A stretch of 64,000 bases of DNA from Hyphomonadaceae bacterium (GTDB lineage: Bacteria > Pseudomonadota > Alphaproteobacteria > Rhizobiales > Hyphomicrobiaceae): NCBI GenBank assembly GCA_019747815.1, contig JAIEQJ010000048.1, positions 42,540-106,539 on the forward strand, in the 5' to 3' direction. This document shows, piece after piece, positions 18,334-29,372 of this stretch. The notes under the pieces are model-generated. The model saw only the letters and a program-made list of their open reading frames with translations. It was not told the origin of the DNA and made no database searches. The first letter of the stretch is position 1, and each line of letters begins with the position of its first letter. Both the position numbers and the translations under genes were made by a program.

Positions 18334-18894
18334 TTGTACATCAACGTACCGAACTTCATCACGCTCGCGCGCGTGCTCTCCGTCCCCGTGATCTTCTGGC
18401 TGCTGGTCAACGGCAACAGCCGAATTGCGTTCTTCGTGTTCCTCTGCGCCGGCATCAGCGACGCCGTCGACGGCTATCTTGCCAAGCGCTTCAATTGGAC
18501 GACGGAGCTGGGCGCCTATCTCGACCCGCTGGCCGACAAGCTGCTGATCGTCAGCATCTACATTGCGTTGGGCGTGAGCCACGAGCTGCCTCTGTGGCTC
18601 GTCATCGCGGTCGTCAGCCGCGACATCCTCATTCTGCTGGCGGTGCTGCTGTCGTGGCTGATGGACCACCCGGTTCGCATCAAGCCGCTCACCGTGAGCA
18701 AGATCAACACGGCGGCTCAGCTCGTGCTGGCAGCAACCGTGCTGGCGGACGACGGCTTCAGCCTGGGGCTGGACACGACCCGCCTCGTTCTCGTGTGGAT
18801 TACGGCAGCCTCGACCATTGTTTCGCTCGTTGCCTATCTCAAGGCTTGGCTTCTGCACATGGCCGGCTATGAATCGCAGGACGCGCCGCCCTGA
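18334..18894 (+). CDS. CDP-alcohol phosphatidyltransferase
   Basis: The 186-residue membrane enzyme makes a phospholipid by joining a CDP-diacylglycerol to an alcohol; glycerol-3-phosphate is a likely acceptor. The signature D-x2-DG-x2-AxR-x8-G-x3-D-x3-D is read as DAVDGYLAKRFNWTTELG followed by AYLDPLADK. The N-terminus YINVPNFITLARVLSVPVIF is typical of PgsA-like proteins. The start is TTG at 18334; no upstream ATG is usable. Several hydrophobic helices are present. It precedes an AI-2E permease in the conserved alphaproteobacterial order. Confidence 0.88.
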   Translation: MYINVPNFITLARVLSVPVIFWLLVNGNSRIAFFVFLCAGISDAVDGYLAKRFNWTTELGAYLDPLADKLLIVSIYIALGVSHELPLWLVIAVVSRDILILLAVLLSWLMDHPVRIKPLTVSKINTAAQLVLAATVLADDGFSLGLDTTRLVLVWITAASTIVSLVAYLKAWLLHMAGYESQDAPP

Positions 18895-18924
18895 CCCTGC
18901 TGCGGCGCAGATGGGGGCACAGGC

Positions 18925-20025
18925 ATGCGAGTCGAAAAGCAGCTTTGGTTCTGGCTGACGGCGCTCCTTCTCTTCATCGGCGCCATTGCGCTGCTGAAGG
19001 ACATCCTGCTGCCGTTCGTTGCCGCCATCGTCATGGCCTACTTCCTCAGTCCCATCGCCGACCGGTTGCAGGCATTGGGCATCAACCGCGGGCTGTCGGC
19101 GGTCCTCATCGTCGGTGTTGTCGGCGTGCTGATCGCATTGGCCCTGGTGCTGCTGGCCCCGATCCTCGCCGACCAGGTGCGCCAGCTCGTCACCGCCCTG
19201 CCAGGCGAGATGCAGCGGCTGCGGCTCTTTCTTGACGAGGTGGCGCGCACCTGGCTGGGCGCGGGCTTTCCCCCGGTGCAGGAGGCGATGGACCGGCTGA
19301 GCGCCGAGGTGACGCAGAACTGGACCGGATTTGCCGGCACCGTCATGACGTCCATCTGGAACCGCGGCGCGGCGCTCGTCAATTTCGTCTCCCTCCTGCT
19401 CATCACCCCCGTCGTCGTCTTCTATCTCCTGATCGACTGGCACCCGATGCTCGCCCGCATCGACAGCGCGCTGCCCCGGGATCACGCGCCGACCATCCGG
19501 CGGCTCGCCGGCGAGATCAACGACGCGATGGCGGCCTTCATCCGCGGACAGGGCGCCATCTGTCTCATGCTCGGGCTGTTCTACGCGGTGGGCTTGACCT
19601 GGGCCGGCCTCAACTACGGCTTGCTGATCGGCCTGACGACGGGCCTGCTGGCCTTCATTCCCATCGTGGGATGGATGCTGGGCCTCATCTGCGCCGCGAG
19701 CATCGCCATTGTGCAGTTCTGGCCCGAGCTGGCGCCGCTGGCGAAGGTCGTCGGCGTGCTCGTGGCCGGCCTCGCCATCGATGCGGCGTTTCTCTCGCCC
19801 CGCTTTGTGGGCGGCAAGATCGGGCTGCATCCCGTGTGGCTGATCTTTGCGCTGTTCGTGTTCAGCTACCTGTTCGGTCTGGTGGGAGCGCTGGTCGCCG
19901 TGCCCTTGGCCGCGGCCATCGGCGTGCTCGTGCGCTTCGCCGTGCATGTGTATCTCCACAGCTCCGTCTACCAAGGCGCCGCCGCCACGCCCGGTGAAGC
20001 GCCCCCGCGTGGTGACACCCCTTGA
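18925..20025 (+). CDS. AI-2E family transporter / PerM-like permease
   Basis: The 366-residue protein has about eight membrane helices, a large soluble stretch near residues 65-145, and the family signature region FIPIVGWMLGLICAAS. DAAFLSPRFVGGKIGLHPVWLIFALF near the C-terminus also fits. Members export small molecules or ions (AI-2, or sodium/proton antiport); the substrate here is unknown. Its stop codon overlaps the TTG start of hdaA, so the two genes are translationally coupled. Confidence 0.85.
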   Translation: MRVEKQLWFWLTALLLFIGAIALLKDILLPFVAAIVMAYFLSPIADRLQALGINRGLSAVLIVGVVGVLIALALVLLAPILADQVRQLVTALPGEMQRLRLFLDEVARTWLGAGFPPVQEAMDRLSAEVTQNWTGFAGTVMTSIWNRGAALVNFVSLLLITPVVVFYLLIDWHPMLARIDSALPRDHAPTIRRLAGEINDAMAAFIRGQGAICLMLGLFYAVGLTWAGLNYGLLIGLTTGLLAFIPIVGWMLGLICAASIAIVQFWPELAPLAKVVGVLVAGLAIDAAFLSPRFVGGKIGLHPVWLIFALFVFSYLFGLVGALVAVPLAAAIGVLVRFAVHVYLHSSVYQGAAATPGEAPPRGDTP

Positions 20026-20702
20026 GCGCCCAATCCGATCAGCTCGTTCTCGATCTCGCGCACCGTCCGGCGCTGGGGGCTGAGGATTTTCTCATCAGCC
20101 AGTCCAATCGCGCGGCGGCCGACATCATCGATCGCTGGCCCGATTGGCCGCAGGCGTCCGTGCTGGTCGTGGCCCCGCCGCGGGCGGGCAAGACCCACCT
20201 TGCCAATGTCTGGCGCTTGAAATCGAACGCAGCGAGGCTGGAAGCCCGCGCCCTGCGCGAGAGAGACGTGGCGGCGGCGTCTGCGGCAACCGCGGTTCTG
20301 GTCGAGGACCTGCAGACGGGCGTCGGCGACGAGCGCGCCCTGTTTCATCTGCTCAACCTGGTGCGCGAGCACAAGCTGTCGATGCTCCTCACCTCCCGCG
20401 TGCCGGCCGGCGAACTCGACGTCGCCCTGCCCGATCTGCGGTCGCGCCTGCGGGCGCTGCCGGTCGCCACCATCGCGCCGCCGGACGAGGCCCTGCTCAA
20501 GGCGGTGCTGGTCAAGCACTTCTTGGATCGGCAACTCGCGGTGGAGCCGCATGTGATCGGCTACATCGCCCTGCACATGGAGCGATCCATGGAGGCTGCT
20601 GCAACCATCGTCGCCGAGATCGATCGGGCCGCCATGGCCTCCCACCGCAAGGTGACGCGCACGCTGGCGGCGCAAATCCTGGGCCGGCAGGCGACCGGCT
20701 AG
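20022..20702 (+). CDS. hdaA: DnaA-related regulator HdaA
   Basis: The 226-residue protein resembles the AAA+ part of DnaA but lacks the DNA-binding domain IV. Hda-type proteins stimulate DnaA-ATP hydrolysis with the beta clamp and prevent re-initiation. An N-terminal clamp-binding motif is visible as QLVLDL (residues 7-12). The Walker A is degenerate (APPRAGKTHL); VLVEDLQTG stands at Walker B. The C-terminus (MERSMEAAATIVAEIDRAA) is DnaA-like. The start is TTG 20022, overlapping the upstream stop by 4 bp. Confidence 0.9.
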   Translation: MSAQSDQLVLDLAHRPALGAEDFLISQSNRAAADIIDRWPDWPQASVLVVAPPRAGKTHLANVWRLKSNAARLEARALRERDVAAASAATAVLVEDLQTGVGDERALFHLLNLVREHKLSMLLTSRVPAGELDVALPDLRSRLRALPVATIAPPDEALLKAVLVKHFLDRQLAVEPHVIGYIALHMERSMEAAATIVAEIDRAAMASHRKVTRTLAAQILGRQATG

Positions 20703-20837
20703 GCTGGCGCATCCGGTCACCACCGAACTTTCATCTTGCTGTTGCAGAGTGGTGCCTTGCTCGGCGAGTCCGGCGACATTGTGGTATAACTGCCACTTTC
20801 GTTGTGCCCGGCTTCCTCCGGCATCCATAGGTTGTCC

Positions 20838-23071
<2,234 letters not shown>

Positions 23072-23072
<1 letters not shown>

Positions 23073-24604
23073 TGCGAGAATACGCCTTGCTCGGGGGCAA
23101 GCGGGACCTCGAGCCGATGGGGGTCGTCGACATTGGCTCCAACTCCGTGCGGCTTGTGGTCTACGAGGGTGCCGTCAGGAGCCCTACGCCCATCTTCAAC
23201 GAGAAGGTGCTGTGCGGGCTGGGGCGCGAGATCGCTTCGACAGGGCGGCTCGAGGAGGAAAGCGTCAAGCGGGCCCTGGAGGCGCTGACGCGCTTCCGCG
23301 CGATCCTGCGGGTGCTCGATGTCAAGCACGTGCGCGCCATCGCCACCGCCGCGTGCCGCGATGCTGCCAACGGACCGGATTTCATCGTGCGCGGCGAGAA
23401 GGCGCTGGGCACGAGAATTCAGGTGCTGTCGGGTCAGCAGGAGGCCGAGCTGGCCGCCAACGGCATCCTGATGGGCTTCCGCTCGCCCGACGGGCTGGCC
23501 GGCGACCTCGGCGGCGGCAGCCTCGAACTCATCGACGTTGCCGGCAATGCCCTGCGCCAGTCCGTGACGCTGCCGCTCGGCGGCCTGCGCCTGCTCGATG
23601 CCTCGGGCGGCCGGATCGACAAGGCGGTCGACATCGTCGACGAGCACATCGCGGGCATCACTTGGCGCAACAAGGGCCGCGGGCGGGCCTTCTATGCGGT
23701 CGGCGGCACCTGGCGGGCGATCGCCAGGCTGCACATGAGCGAACGGGACTATCCGCTGCACGTGATGCACGGCTATGCCATGCCGGCGAAAGAGGCCATC
23801 GCTTTCTGCGAGGACATCCGCAAGGCCAAGAAGCTGTCGGCGATGAAGGGGTCCTCCGAGATTGCGCGGGCCCGCCGCGAGGTGCTGCCGTTGGGCGCGC
23901 TGGTGCTGGAGCGGCTGCTGAAGCAACTCGAGCCCAGCGAAGTGCTGTTCTCCGTGTTCGGCATCCGGGAGGGCCTGCTCTACAGCCTGCTGTCCGAGGC
24001 GGAGCGGCGACAGGATCCTCTGCTCTCCTTCTGCGCCGACTACGCGCGCCTGCGCGCCCGCTCGCCCGAGCATGCGGCCGAGCTGTGCAATTGGACGAGT
24101 GCCCTGTTCGAGCCTCCGGGACCCGCCGAGACCGAAGAGGAAGCGCGCCTGCGCTATGCCGCGTGTCTCCTCTCCGACATCAGCTGGCGCGCCCACCCCG
24201 ACTATCGGGGCGAGCAGAGCCTGATCCTCATCGCGCAATCGGCGCTTGGGGGGATCGACCACGCCGGCCGGGTTTTTCTGGCGCTCGCCGTCTACTTCCG
24301 GCATGTCGGATCCGGCCGGGAGGACGACGAGCAGACGGACAGCTTTTCCGGCCGCCTCAGGGACATCATCCCCAAGAAGCTCTATCGCCGCGCGCGCATC
24401 GTCGGGGCCGCCATCCGGGCGGCGCACATGCTGTCGATCGGCCGGCCCGGCATCATCGATGAAACGCCGGTCAGCTATGAGAAGGGCAAGCTGGTGCTGG
24501 CGCTGCCGAAGGCGCATGCCGCGCTCGATGGTGAACGTGTGCGCCGCCGCTTTGCCGGCCTGGCGCAGCTTCTGGAGCGGGAGCTGGAGGTGCGCATTGG
24601 CTGA
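23072..24604 (+). CDS. ppx: Exopolyphosphatase / Ppx-GppA phosphatase
   Basis: The 510-residue ASKHA-fold protein hydrolyses terminal phosphate from polyphosphate (or pppGpp). Signatures are GVVDIGSNSVRLVVYEG (phosphate loop 1, about 17-33), AIATAACRDAAN, and DLGGGSLEL (phosphate loop 2). The C-terminal 200 residues fit the Ppx domain found in alphaproteobacteria. GTG 23069 immediately before ATG 23072 is an alternative start; either overlaps the ppk stop. Confidence 0.93.
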
Positions 24605-24686
24605 CCCGCCCCCCGGCCGCACCCGCTGCTGGCGCACGGGCGCCACGATCGCCATTTAGCTGTATAGTAATCTCTCTTGGGCTGGG

Positions 24687-25625
24687 ATGGGCGCAACGAT
24701 GGCCGAGGATCCCTATCAGGTTTTGGGCGTACCGCGCAGCGCGAGCGAGGATGACGTTCGCCGCGCCTATCGCAAGCTCGCCAAGGAGCTGCATCCTGAT
24801 CTCAATCCGGCCAATCGCGCCTCCGCGGAGGAGCGCTTCAAGAAGGTGTCGGCGGCCTACGAGATCGTCGGCGATCCCGAGAAGCGCAAGCAGTTCGATC
24901 GCGGCGAGATCGACGCCACCGGCGAGCCGCGCCGCGGCTTCCATCGCACCTATGCGGGCGGCAGCCCGTTTGCCGGCCGGGCCGGACGGGGAGACGCACG
25001 CACCGCCGGCGGGGACGACTTCAGTTTCGGCGACATCTTCTCCGACCTGTTCGGCTCGATGCGGGGCCGCGGGGAGGCCGGCAGCCCGTTCGGGGTGCGC
25101 GGCCGGGATGCGCGCTACAGCCTCGAGGTCGACTTCCTGGAGGCCGCCACGGGGGCCAGAAAGCGGGTGACGCTCCCCGACGGCGACGTGCTCGACATCA
25201 CGGTGCCCGGTGGGGTCGCCGACGGGCAGGTCCTGCGGCTGCGGGGCAAGGGCTCGCCGGGCGTGCGCGGGGCCGAGCCTGGTGACGCCATGGTGGAGAT
25301 CAGGGTGCGGCCGCACCCGCAGTTCAAGCGGGTGGACGACGACATCACGCTCGATCTGCCGGTCACCATCGACGAGGCGGTGCTGGGGGCCAAGATCGAG
25401 GTGCCGACCATCTCGGGCCGCGTCCAGCTCACGCTGCCCAAGGCGACGAGCTCGGGCCGGATCTTTCGCCTGAAGGGCAAGGGGGTGCACAACACCACCA
25501 GCGGGCGTACCGGCGACCAGCTCGTCACGGTGCGCATCGTCCTGCCCGAGACGATCGATGACAAGCTCGCCTATTTCCTGTCCGAGTGGCGCCAGAAGAA
25601 CCAGTACAATCCCGGCCGCCCGTAG
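24687..25625 (+). CDS. DnaJ-class (CbpA-like) J-domain co-chaperone
   Basis: The 312-residue protein has a J domain (about 8-75) with the HPD motif in ELHPDLN, a Gly-rich linker (GDDFSFGDIFSDLFGS), and two beta-sandwich substrate-binding domains (TLPDGDVLDITVPGG; LPVTIDEAVLGAKIEVPT). It lacks the zinc-finger CXXCXGXG repeats, so it is of the CbpA/type II class and would stimulate DnaK. It ends in a C-terminal dimerisation segment. ATG 24699 is a possible alternative start. Its place between ppx and rnd looks like an insertion in the usual order. Confidence 0.9.
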   Translation: MGATMAEDPYQVLGVPRSASEDDVRRAYRKLAKELHPDLNPANRASAEERFKKVSAAYEIVGDPEKRKQFDRGEIDATGEPRRGFHRTYAGGSPFAGRAGRGDARTAGGDDFSFGDIFSDLFGSMRGRGEAGSPFGVRGRDARYSLEVDFLEAATGARKRVTLPDGDVLDITVPGGVADGQVLRLRGKGSPGVRGAEPGDAMVEIRVRPHPQFKRVDDDITLDLPVTIDEAVLGAKIEVPTISGRVQLTLPKATSSGRIFRLKGKGVHNTTSGRTGDQLVTVRIVLPETIDDKLAYFLSEWRQKNQYNPGRP

Positions 25626-25916
25626 GTGTCCGGTTGGTCTTGGCTCACCCCGGGTGATCACCGCGCCTCCCGTCGCCTCACGGCGGCGTGATCGGATGCT
25701 CAAGATCGGTCACGACCGCGCGATACGATCTTCCGGCGTGCACAGCGCATCACCATATCCAACGGCGAGATGAGATGCTCTTGCAGGTTGGTCACCCAAC
25801 CCATGGGAGCACGGAGCAACCAGGCGCGAACGGCCTGCAAGACTACCTAGAGCCGCAGACCTTTGGTGCCGCAAAACTGGCCTCGAAGTTCAAGCTTCGA
25901 GAGTTGGATAGACGCA

Positions 25917-26072
25917 ATGCGTATGATTGTCATTGCCGGTCTTCTGATGATCGCGCTGCTTGGTGCGGTCCTCGGCTCCATCGGTGCCGATCGCCCGATC
26001 TGGGTGTCGGTCCCCGACGAGGGCAACGGCCGGCCGGCGCATGAAATTCCGAGCCGCGTCGACCACGGCTAG
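25917..26072 (+). CDS. Possible small membrane or exported peptide
   Basis: The 51-residue frame begins MRMIVIAGLLMIALLGAVLG, a clear hydrophobic helix or signal sequence. A short Asp/Glu-containing tail with IWVSVPDEGNGRPAHEI follows. I know no family. The ribosome binding site is poor (GGATAGACGC). The 165-bp repeat begins 9 bp after its stop codon. It could be a real small protein or chance; the hydrophobic-then-polar pattern is the only support. Confidence 0.35.
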   Translation: MRMIVIAGLLMIALLGAVLGSIGADRPIWVSVPDEGNGRPAHEIPSRVDHG

Positions 26073-26081
26073 TCGGAGCAG

Positions 26082-26246
26082 CTAGTGTCCCGATCGCGAA
26101 GTTCGCCGGATCTTGCAGCAGGCGATGAACGAACTTCGCGATCGAAAGGACACTAGCAAGTTCATGGTTCTAGTGTGATTCAGATCGAGAAATTCGCTCA
26201 GCAGGCGTGCTGCGAGGAAGGGCGAATTTCTCGATCATCACACTAG
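26082..26246. repeat. 165-bp double-hairpin repeat (copy 2, inverted)
   Basis: This is the reverse-complement orientation of the repeat at 9644-9808, with the same length and about 95% identity. The stems are kept and the loop between the GAATTTCTCGATC arms differs. Its edge overlaps the TAG stop codon of rnd, so it supplies the end of that gene. The two copies enclose about 16.3 kb including purMN, hdaA and ppk-ppx. Confidence 0.9.
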
Positions 26247-27424
26247 TCGGGACTGGGCGCAGCCGCAGGTTCGGCAATCGTAACGGGCACGACCTCGCCG
26301 GCGGCAATCTTGAGCGCCACCTCGCCGCGGATCAGGCGCCGGGCCTCGGCGCCGAACAGCTCGTAGCGCCATCCCTTGAGGGCCGGCACGTCGGCATCGT
26401 CCTCCATCGCCATGCGCTCCAGCTCGTCGGCATCCGCGATCAGTCGCGGCGCTACCTTGGCGCGTGCCGCGCATGACTTCAGGAGCACCTTCAGCAGTTC
26501 CACCGTTGCCGTCTTCTCAGGCGGCAGGCCTGTGCCGTCGCGGATCGGCGGCACGGTCTTGATGTCGCGCGCCAAGCCGCGCTTGACGGCCTCGACGATC
26601 TCCTTGGCGCGGGCGGAGCGGGCGAAGCCCTCGCTCAGCGATCGCAGATGCGAGAGCTGCGAGGGCTCGGTCGGCTGCTGGCTCGCAATATCGTAAAGGG
26701 CCTCATCGCGCAGGATGCGGTTGCGAGGCACGTCCTGCGCCTGCGCCGCATGCTCGCGCCAGGCGGCCAGCTCGATCAGCACGGCCAAACCCTTGCGGTT
26801 CTTCACGCGCATCTTCAGCCGGCGCCAGGCATCCTCGGGGCGCGATTCGTAGGTGCGCGCGTCGGTCAGCTCGGCCATCTCCTCGTCAAGCCACCGCAGC
26901 CGACCCGTCGCCTCCAGCTCCGCCTTCAGCCGCTTGTAGATGTCGCGCAGGTGGGTCACGTCACCCAAGGCATAGGCGAGCTGCCGGTCGGTCAGCGGCC
27001 GGCGCGCCCAGTCGGTGAAGCGCGAGGTCTTGTCCAGGTCGCGTCCGGCGATCTGCTTGACGAGATTGACGTAGCTCACCGATTCGCCAAAGCCGCACAC
27101 CATGGCGGCCACCTGCGTGTCGAAGATCGGGTGGGGGATGTGGCGCGTCTGCATCCAGACGATTTCCAAATCCTGGCGCGCGGCATGAAACACCTTGACG
27201 ACCCGCTCGTCCGCCATCAGCCGATGGAACGGCGCGAGGTCCATGCCGGGCTCGAGGGGGTCGACGATGGCCGCATCGCCGCCGGGGCCCGCGAGCTGGA
27301 TGAGGCAGAGCTTTGGCCAGAATGTCTGCTCGCGTATGAATTCGGTATCGACGGTGACGAACTCGTGGTGGGCAAGCCGCTCGCAGAACTGGGTGAGGTC
27401 TTTGGTCGTTGTGATGAGACGCAT
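26243..27424 (-). CDS. rnd: Ribonuclease D
   Basis: The 393-residue 3'-5' exonuclease trims tRNA and other small-RNA 3' ends. The DEDD catalytic residues are seen in FVTVDTEFIRE (Exo I), VFHAARQDLEIVW (Exo II) and AYALGDVTHLRDIY (Exo III). An HRDC-like helical domain follows at about 205-290. ATG 27424 gives MRLITTTKDLTQFCERL, the family start. The stop codon TAG lies within the 165-bp repeat, so the last residues or stop may have been reshaped by that element. Confidence 0.93.
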   Translation of the reverse strand: MRLITTTKDLTQFCERLAHHEFVTVDTEFIREQTFWPKLCLIQLAGPGGDAAIVDPLEPGMDLAPFHRLMADERVVKVFHAARQDLEIVWMQTRHIPHPIFDTQVAAMVCGFGESVSYVNLVKQIAGRDLDKTSRFTDWARRPLTDRQLAYALGDVTHLRDIYKRLKAELEATGRLRWLDEEMAELTDARTYESRPEDAWRRLKMRVKNRKGLAVLIELAAWREHAAQAQDVPRNRILRDEALYDIASQQPTEPSQLSHLRSLSEGFARSARAKEIVEAVKRGLARDIKTVPPIRDGTGLPPEKTATVELLKVLLKSCAARAKVAPRLIADADELERMAMEDDADVPALKGWRYELFGAEARRLIRGEVALKIAAGEVVPVTIAEPAAAPSPD

Positions 27425-27581
27425 GGGCGCGGGGTTATAGCGGTATCGCATGCGCCGCACAATCCGGTGGGCGGCAAAAGAGTGAAGAGCTGCCCGACGC
27501 AGTCCTGAAAATTGCGACGATCGGCCGGTTTTGCGCTGCAATGCGCTCGGATGCGTCGCCGCGCCTCCCGTGCGGGGCGGC

Positions 27582-29177
27582 CTAGCGCGTCACCACAATG
27601 AAGTCCGTCGTCGCCCCGGTCTCGGGGCTGATGCCCTCGTCGGACACGATCAGAAAGGCGCCAGTCCACAGCCTGTCCTCGATGAAGGCTCTGGTGCCCT
27701 CAGCCAGCTCAAAGCGCTCCAGCACGCTGTCTGCCGTTTCCGGCCGCGAGCCTGCCGCCGTGGCCGCGGCGGGCGGTGATGGAGCGTATGCGCTATGTCG
27801 CACGCCCTGGCGCGGCGGTGCGGGCCGGGAGGGGGGCAGGGAGACGGTAAGCCAGCGCAGGGTCTGCCCGCCTGCGTCGGGTGCCACGGCAAGATAGGCG
27901 TGGGTGCCGAGCGGTGCGTCGGCGTCCTTGAAGGTCACGGGGGCGTCATGGATGGGAGCCCAGGCCTGGCGGATGAAGGCCCGGCCCGCCTTCCGGCTGA
28001 CGAAGATCGAGATCGGCTCGGCATTGCGCTCGGTCGCCTTCAGCGTCTGAGCGGCCTCCGTGCTGGCCTGCTCGGCGGACCACGCCGCCTTGGCGGCGGC
28101 GATGGCCTCCGCCGTCTTCACTGCTTCGACTGAGCCCGCCTCGACGGCGATGGCCTGGGCTTCGGCAAGCCGGGCGTCGGCCTCGCGCGCAAGCTCCCTG
28201 GCCCGCTCTGCATCTTCCACCTTTGCGGCGTCGCCCATGGCCATGGCCGCGGCGTCGCGCTTGGCCCTGGCGGCGGCCAGGGAGAGCTCGGCGCTGCGCA
28301 GCGCCGCAATCGCCGCATGGGCCTCTGCTGCCCGCGCCGCCGAGGTGGCGGCCGCGGCCCTGGCGGCGGCAGCGGTCGAGGCGGCATTCGCAATCGCCTG
28401 CTGCCGGGCGAGCTTGGCGCGCTCGAGCGGATTGAGGAGCCTGCCGGACAGCGAGGGGGCTTCGTCCGAGCCCCGCGCTTCGTCCGGGCCCTTGGTGTGC
28501 GCCACCTCGACGATGCCGGCCACACGGTCTGCGGGCCGCTCGGCCTCAGCCTTGCCCTCGGGCCCCGTCCAGGCGGCAACCGGCGGCGCGGGGGTCAGAG
28601 TGGGCACCGGCAGCCGCCGATGCGCGATGTCGCGCACGGATGCGTCATCGGGCACGATGACGACGCGCGCGCCGATGCGGGTCATGCCCCACAGCTCGAC
28701 GGCAAACGGCTGCGGCAGCCGGATGCAGCCGTGCGAGGCGGGATGGCCGGGCACGACCCCGGCGTGCAGGGCAATACCGGACCAGGTGATGCGCTGCATG
28801 TAGGGCATGGGCGCATCGGAATAGATGTTGGAGCGGTGAAACCGCTTCTTCTGGACGACGGAGAAGACGCCGGTCGGCGTCGCATAGCCGGCGCGCCCGG
28901 TCGACACGGCGCTCTGCGCGATGAGCCCGGTGCCGCCGTATACCCATAACCGCTGCTTGGCGAGCGAGACCACCGCCAGAACGGGGCCAGGTGCCGCATG
29001 CCGCGCGGCCTTCCGTCTGTCTGCGGCACGATCATCGACGGTGCGGGCCTCGACAGTGCGGGCTTGTGCCGGGGGCGCGCCGGCAAGGGGGGGCACCATC
29101 AAGGCCGCGGCAAGGGAGACGAGCAGCGGGCCTTGCCTGAGGGACCGGAGCGCTGGCCGAGCATCACCTTGACGCAC
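27582..29177 (-). CDS. L,D-transpeptidase (YkuD) with long Ala-rich helical extension
   Basis: The protein of about 531 residues has an N-terminal signal region (LLVSLAAALMVPPLAGAPPAQA) and a YkuD domain at about 65-195. The catalytic motif is HPASHGCIRLP, with the nucleophile at about C151. It would form L,D cross-links in peptidoglycan or attach proteins to it. After residue about 240 comes a helical stretch of 120 residues rich in Ala and Glu/Arg, probably coiled coil, and then a C-terminal domain I do not recognise. GTG 29177 is preceded by GGGGGAA; a GTG at 29207 would add 10 residues. It is divergent from aspS. Confidence 0.82.
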   Translation of the reverse strand: MRQGDARPALRSLRQGPLLVSLAAALMVPPLAGAPPAQARTVEARTVDDRAADRRKAARHAAPGPVLAVVSLAKQRLWVYGGTGLIAQSAVSTGRAGYATPTGVFSVVQKKRFHRSNIYSDAPMPYMQRITWSGIALHAGVVPGHPASHGCIRLPQPFAVELWGMTRIGARVVIVPDDASVRDIAHRRLPVPTLTPAPPVAAWTGPEGKAEAERPADRVAGIVEVAHTKGPDEARGSDEAPSLSGRLLNPLERAKLARQQAIANAASTAAAARAAAATSAARAAEAHAAIAALRSAELSLAAARAKRDAAAMAMGDAAKVEDAERARELAREADARLAEAQAIAVEAGSVEAVKTAEAIAAAKAAWSAEQASTEAAQTLKATERNAEPISIFVSRKAGRAFIRQAWAPIHDAPVTFKDADAPLGTHAYLAVAPDAGGQTLRWLTVSLPPSRPAPPRQGVRHSAYAPSPPAAATAAGSRPETADSVLERFELAEGTRAFIEDRLWTGAFLIVSDEGISPETGATTDFIVVTR

Positions 29178-29372
29178 TGCTTGTTCCCCCGAGACGCGAC
29201 CTTCCACCTTGCAGCATCATATATAGGCCGTTGTGCGGCCGCTCTCGTGATCGGGCAGCCACACTTCCGGCCGCATCGGCGCGACATGCCCCGTTCTTGA
29301 CAATGCGCTGACCCCGTGTGCTTTTCCGCACGCAATTGCGAAGCAAATCACCAACAGAGAGGCATCGGCGCC

